Below are positions 62,125 through 64,000 of a DNA stretch of 64,000 nt, piece after piece. The notes beneath the pieces are model-generated. The model worked only from the letters and a program-made list of their open reading frames with translations, did no database searches and was not told the origin of the DNA. A program made the position numbers and the translations under genes. How positions within the stretch are numbered: position 1 is the stretch's first letter; every line of letters starts with the position of its first letter. The DNA comes from JAKLIX01 sp964605655 (GTDB taxonomy: Bacteria > Bacteroidota > Bacteroidia > Bacteroidales > CAIXZF01): contig CAZSDK010000017.1 of assembly GCA_964605655.1 (NCBI GenBank), forward strand, positions 1-64,000, in the 5' to 3' direction.

Positions 62125-64000
62125 TCACTGATTTCCCGGAGGATTATCCTCCACATACCGGGCATAGTACTTATCAAACAGCGCTTTGGATTGAGCAGAA
62201 ATAGCCTTATCATCCACTATTTCAGATATTTGCGAAATACGCTGCATCACACCCAATGCCATCCGTTTCTGATCTTCTGCCGCCAGTGCTTTTCTGCCCC
62301 TGAGTGCATAGTAGTAGTCGAGGTCCTGGCGGTAAATCTCGGTAAGCCTTTCGAGGATCTTTCTCCCTTTTTCAGGATGGCCGGTCTTATAATATACGTC
62401 CACCATGGAAAGCATAAAGAAGTTGTATGGGACCACTTCATCGGGTATCATCTCCACACAACGGTCGCAAACGGCAACTGCTGAGTCCTTTTTCCCTGCG
62501 TCAAGCAATGACTGGGCCAGCCTGCCATAGATGCTCCGGGTATTGATCGACATCCTCAGGTGGTCATCGCCGTAATAGGTCTTTGGATTATCAAGTCTCA
62601 TGCAGAACTTCTTCATGAGATTGTTGTACATCACCTCATTTTGTATCCTTCCCACCATGCCACTGGAGTAGTTGGTATCCAGTACCGGCACAAGCCGGTA
62701 AGCATACCCTTCCAACTGGAAATACGGCTGAAGGTCAAGATAATTTTCATCACCAATGGTCATGGAGAAGTATATGGGTCTGTCCCAGTTAAAATGTGCG
62801 AGCAGGTCGAGCACCATCAGGTGGTTCTTAGGGATGGCATTCCTGTCGAGGCGCCATTCAATGGCAGGCACTATCTGGCTGGCCTGATCAGGTGTGACAG
62901 TACCGTTTTTTAGCACCTTATCCTTATCAACCGGGATCATGAACCTCTTTGTAGGGAAATAATCGAGCAGGCCTATCTGGCTTTCAAATTTCTTGGCCGG
63001 GTCTTTGCTGGATGCATCACTGATCATCTGAGAAAGGTCGGAGTAGGCAGATGTGTCAATAATGCTTGGGTTTTCAATCATGTAAACGATATCCAGGTTA
63101 CCGCCCCGGTACTGGTTATGTTCCAGTGAGAACGGAACGGGATCGGAGAGATAGGCTTTGCGCTTCATCTGGTCGATATACCAATCGGTTTGAAGCAGGC
63201 TCAGGTTACAGACCCTGACATCGGTCCGGATGCCCTCTACTTCCTGGGCGTACCAGAGAGGGAAAGTATCATTATCACCGCTGGTAAAGAGGATGGCATT
63301 GGGGGCACAGGAGTTAAGGTAGTCGCTGGCTACCTGAAGGACCGTATATCGACCCGACCGGTCGTGGTCGTCCCACCCTTCCCTGGCTAAAATGCCGGGT
63401 ACACAAAGCAGACATACCAGTGAAATGACGGAGCCTGCCAGTATTTGATGGAATTTCTTGCTGATCAGCTTATTGAGAGCAGAAACCAAGGCAAGTACCC
63501 CTAAACCTATCCAGATAGCGAAAGCATAGAAAGAGGCCGCGTATGAATAATCCCTCTCCCGGGGCTGGGGTGCATACTGGTTCAGATACAACACGATGGC
63601 GAAGCCTGTCATAAAAAACAAGAGGGTGATCACGAGAGCATCCTTCCTGTGTCGGGAAAAATGATAAATCATTCCCACAAGGCCCAGCAAAAGAGGCAGA
63701 AAGTAAAAAGTATTCTGCGCTTTGTTCTGGGCATTAACAGGAAGCTTGTCCTGTGGGCCCAGTCGTGCATTGTCGATAAAGGAAATTCCCGAGAGCCAGT
63801 TGCCGTGCGCAATGTCACCGTACTTTGATTCTGTCAGGCCCATCCCCTGGATATCATTCTGCCGCCCTACAAAATTCCATAGAAAATACCTCCAGTACAT
63901 AAAGTTCAGCTGGTATTTCCAGAAGAATTCCAGGTTGGATCCAAAGGAAGGCTTCAGACGGTTTTCCGTCTCGCCATACTCATTTTCGACAGATATTCTG
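62125..64000 (-). CDS. DUF2723 membrane protein (glycosyltransferase-like), C-terminal part
   Basis: The frame is open to the right edge of the window, so the N-terminal half is missing. The visible 625 residues begin with NEYGETENRLKPSFGSN and FVGRQNDIQG, both typical of DUF2723, then several membrane helices (about the next 150 residues), a soluble domain with ILFTSGDNDTFPLWYAQE and a C-terminal TPR-like helical part. DUF2723 proteins resemble protein O-mannosyltransferases and are thought to glycosylate exported proteins in Bacteroidota; that role is inferred here. The deacetylase gene follows after 6 bases. Confidence 0.85.
   Translation of the reverse strand, partial: RISVENEYGETENRLKPSFGSNLEFFWKYQLNFMYWRYFLWNFVGRQNDIQGMGLTESKYGDIAHGNWLSGISFIDNARLGPQDKLPVNAQNKAQNTFYFLPLLLGLVGMIYHFSRHRKDALVITLLFFMTGFAIVLYLNQYAPQPRERDYSYAASFYAFAIWIGLGVLALVSALNKLISKKFHQILAGSVISLVCLLCVPGILAREGWDDHDRSGRYTVLQVASDYLNSCAPNAILFTSGDNDTFPLWYAQEVEGIRTDVRVCNLSLLQTDWYIDQMKRKAYLSDPVPFSLEHNQYRGGNLDIVYMIENPSIIDTSAYSDLSQMISDASSKDPAKKFESQIGLLDYFPTKRFMIPVDKDKVLKNGTVTPDQASQIVPAIEWRLDRNAIPKNHLMVLDLLAHFNWDRPIYFSMTIGDENYLDLQPYFQLEGYAYRLVPVLDTNYSSGMVGRIQNEVMYNNLMKKFCMRLDNPKTYYGDDHLRMSINTRSIYGRLAQSLLDAGKKDSAVAVCDRCVEMIPDEVVPYNFFMLSMVDVYYKTGHPEKGRKILERLTEIYRQDLDYYYALRGRKALAAEDQKRMALGVMQRISQISEIVDDKAISAQSKALFDKYYARYVEDNPPGNQ

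Overview
The window comes from the chromosome of a Bacteroidota bacterium, most likely a free-living anaerobe related to Bacteroidales. Evidence: SusC/SusD pair, type IX secretion (T9SS) C-terminal domains, S46 dipeptidyl-peptidase, DUF2723 and DUF4468 proteins, an ECF sigma factor with a TPR anti-sigma-like partner, Bacteroidota-type promoters (TTTG ... TAnnTTTG) and few Shine-Dalgarno sequences. No rRNA, tRNA, CRISPR array, transposase or prophage gene was seen.

Layout. 1-339: end of a 4Fe-4S protein. 395-9581: accessory module made of an ECF sigma factor, a membrane TPR protein with an anti-sigma-like N-terminus, a convergent 1097-residue TPR-CHAT (caspase-like) protein, and a second operon coding a 55-residue double-glycine peptide, a TIR-like protein, a C39 peptidase ABC exporter and a HlyD adaptor. 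9596-18622: metallo-beta-lactamase-fold hydrolase, a propeller plus outer-membrane barrel protein, a half-size TauE/SafE permease, a PNPOx-like protein, B12-dependent ribonucleotide reductase, a radical SAM protein and a coupled 25-residue-repeat protein. 18719-20449: biotin-dependent carboxyltransferase subunit. 20602-39660: five tightly spaced minus-strand genes for large secreted repeat proteins (ASH/LamG/GEVED, CARDB, TSP3, SprB), with dockerin-like and cohesin-like segments and two T9SS tails. 39883-49732: M49-type peptidase lipoprotein, GpsA, S46 DPP7-like peptidase, SusC/SusD. 50054-55426: small exported protein, sigma-54 activator, LptE, TPR protein, SecG, GroES, GroEL. 55736-64000: DUF4468 protein, amidohydrolase, adenine deaminase, ArsR-type regulator, Ig-like lipoprotein, polysaccharide deacetylase and the C-terminal half of a DUF2723 protein.

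The most interesting part is 340-9581. A conserved block (20 of 22 positions identical, same strand, same spacing to an upstream A7 tract and TTG) lies just before the sigma factor gene (348-392) and again before the peptide gene (5081-5125). This suggests that the sigma factor controls both itself and the peptide/TIR/exporter operon, so that sigma factor, TPR anti-sigma-like protein, CHAT protease-like protein and exported peptide form one regulated system. The peptide has a Bacteroidota-type GG leader and a cysteine-free, proline-rich core. The TIR-like protein has Asp where catalytic TIR domains have Glu. The functional link is inference; the sequences and the repeated motif are directly visible.
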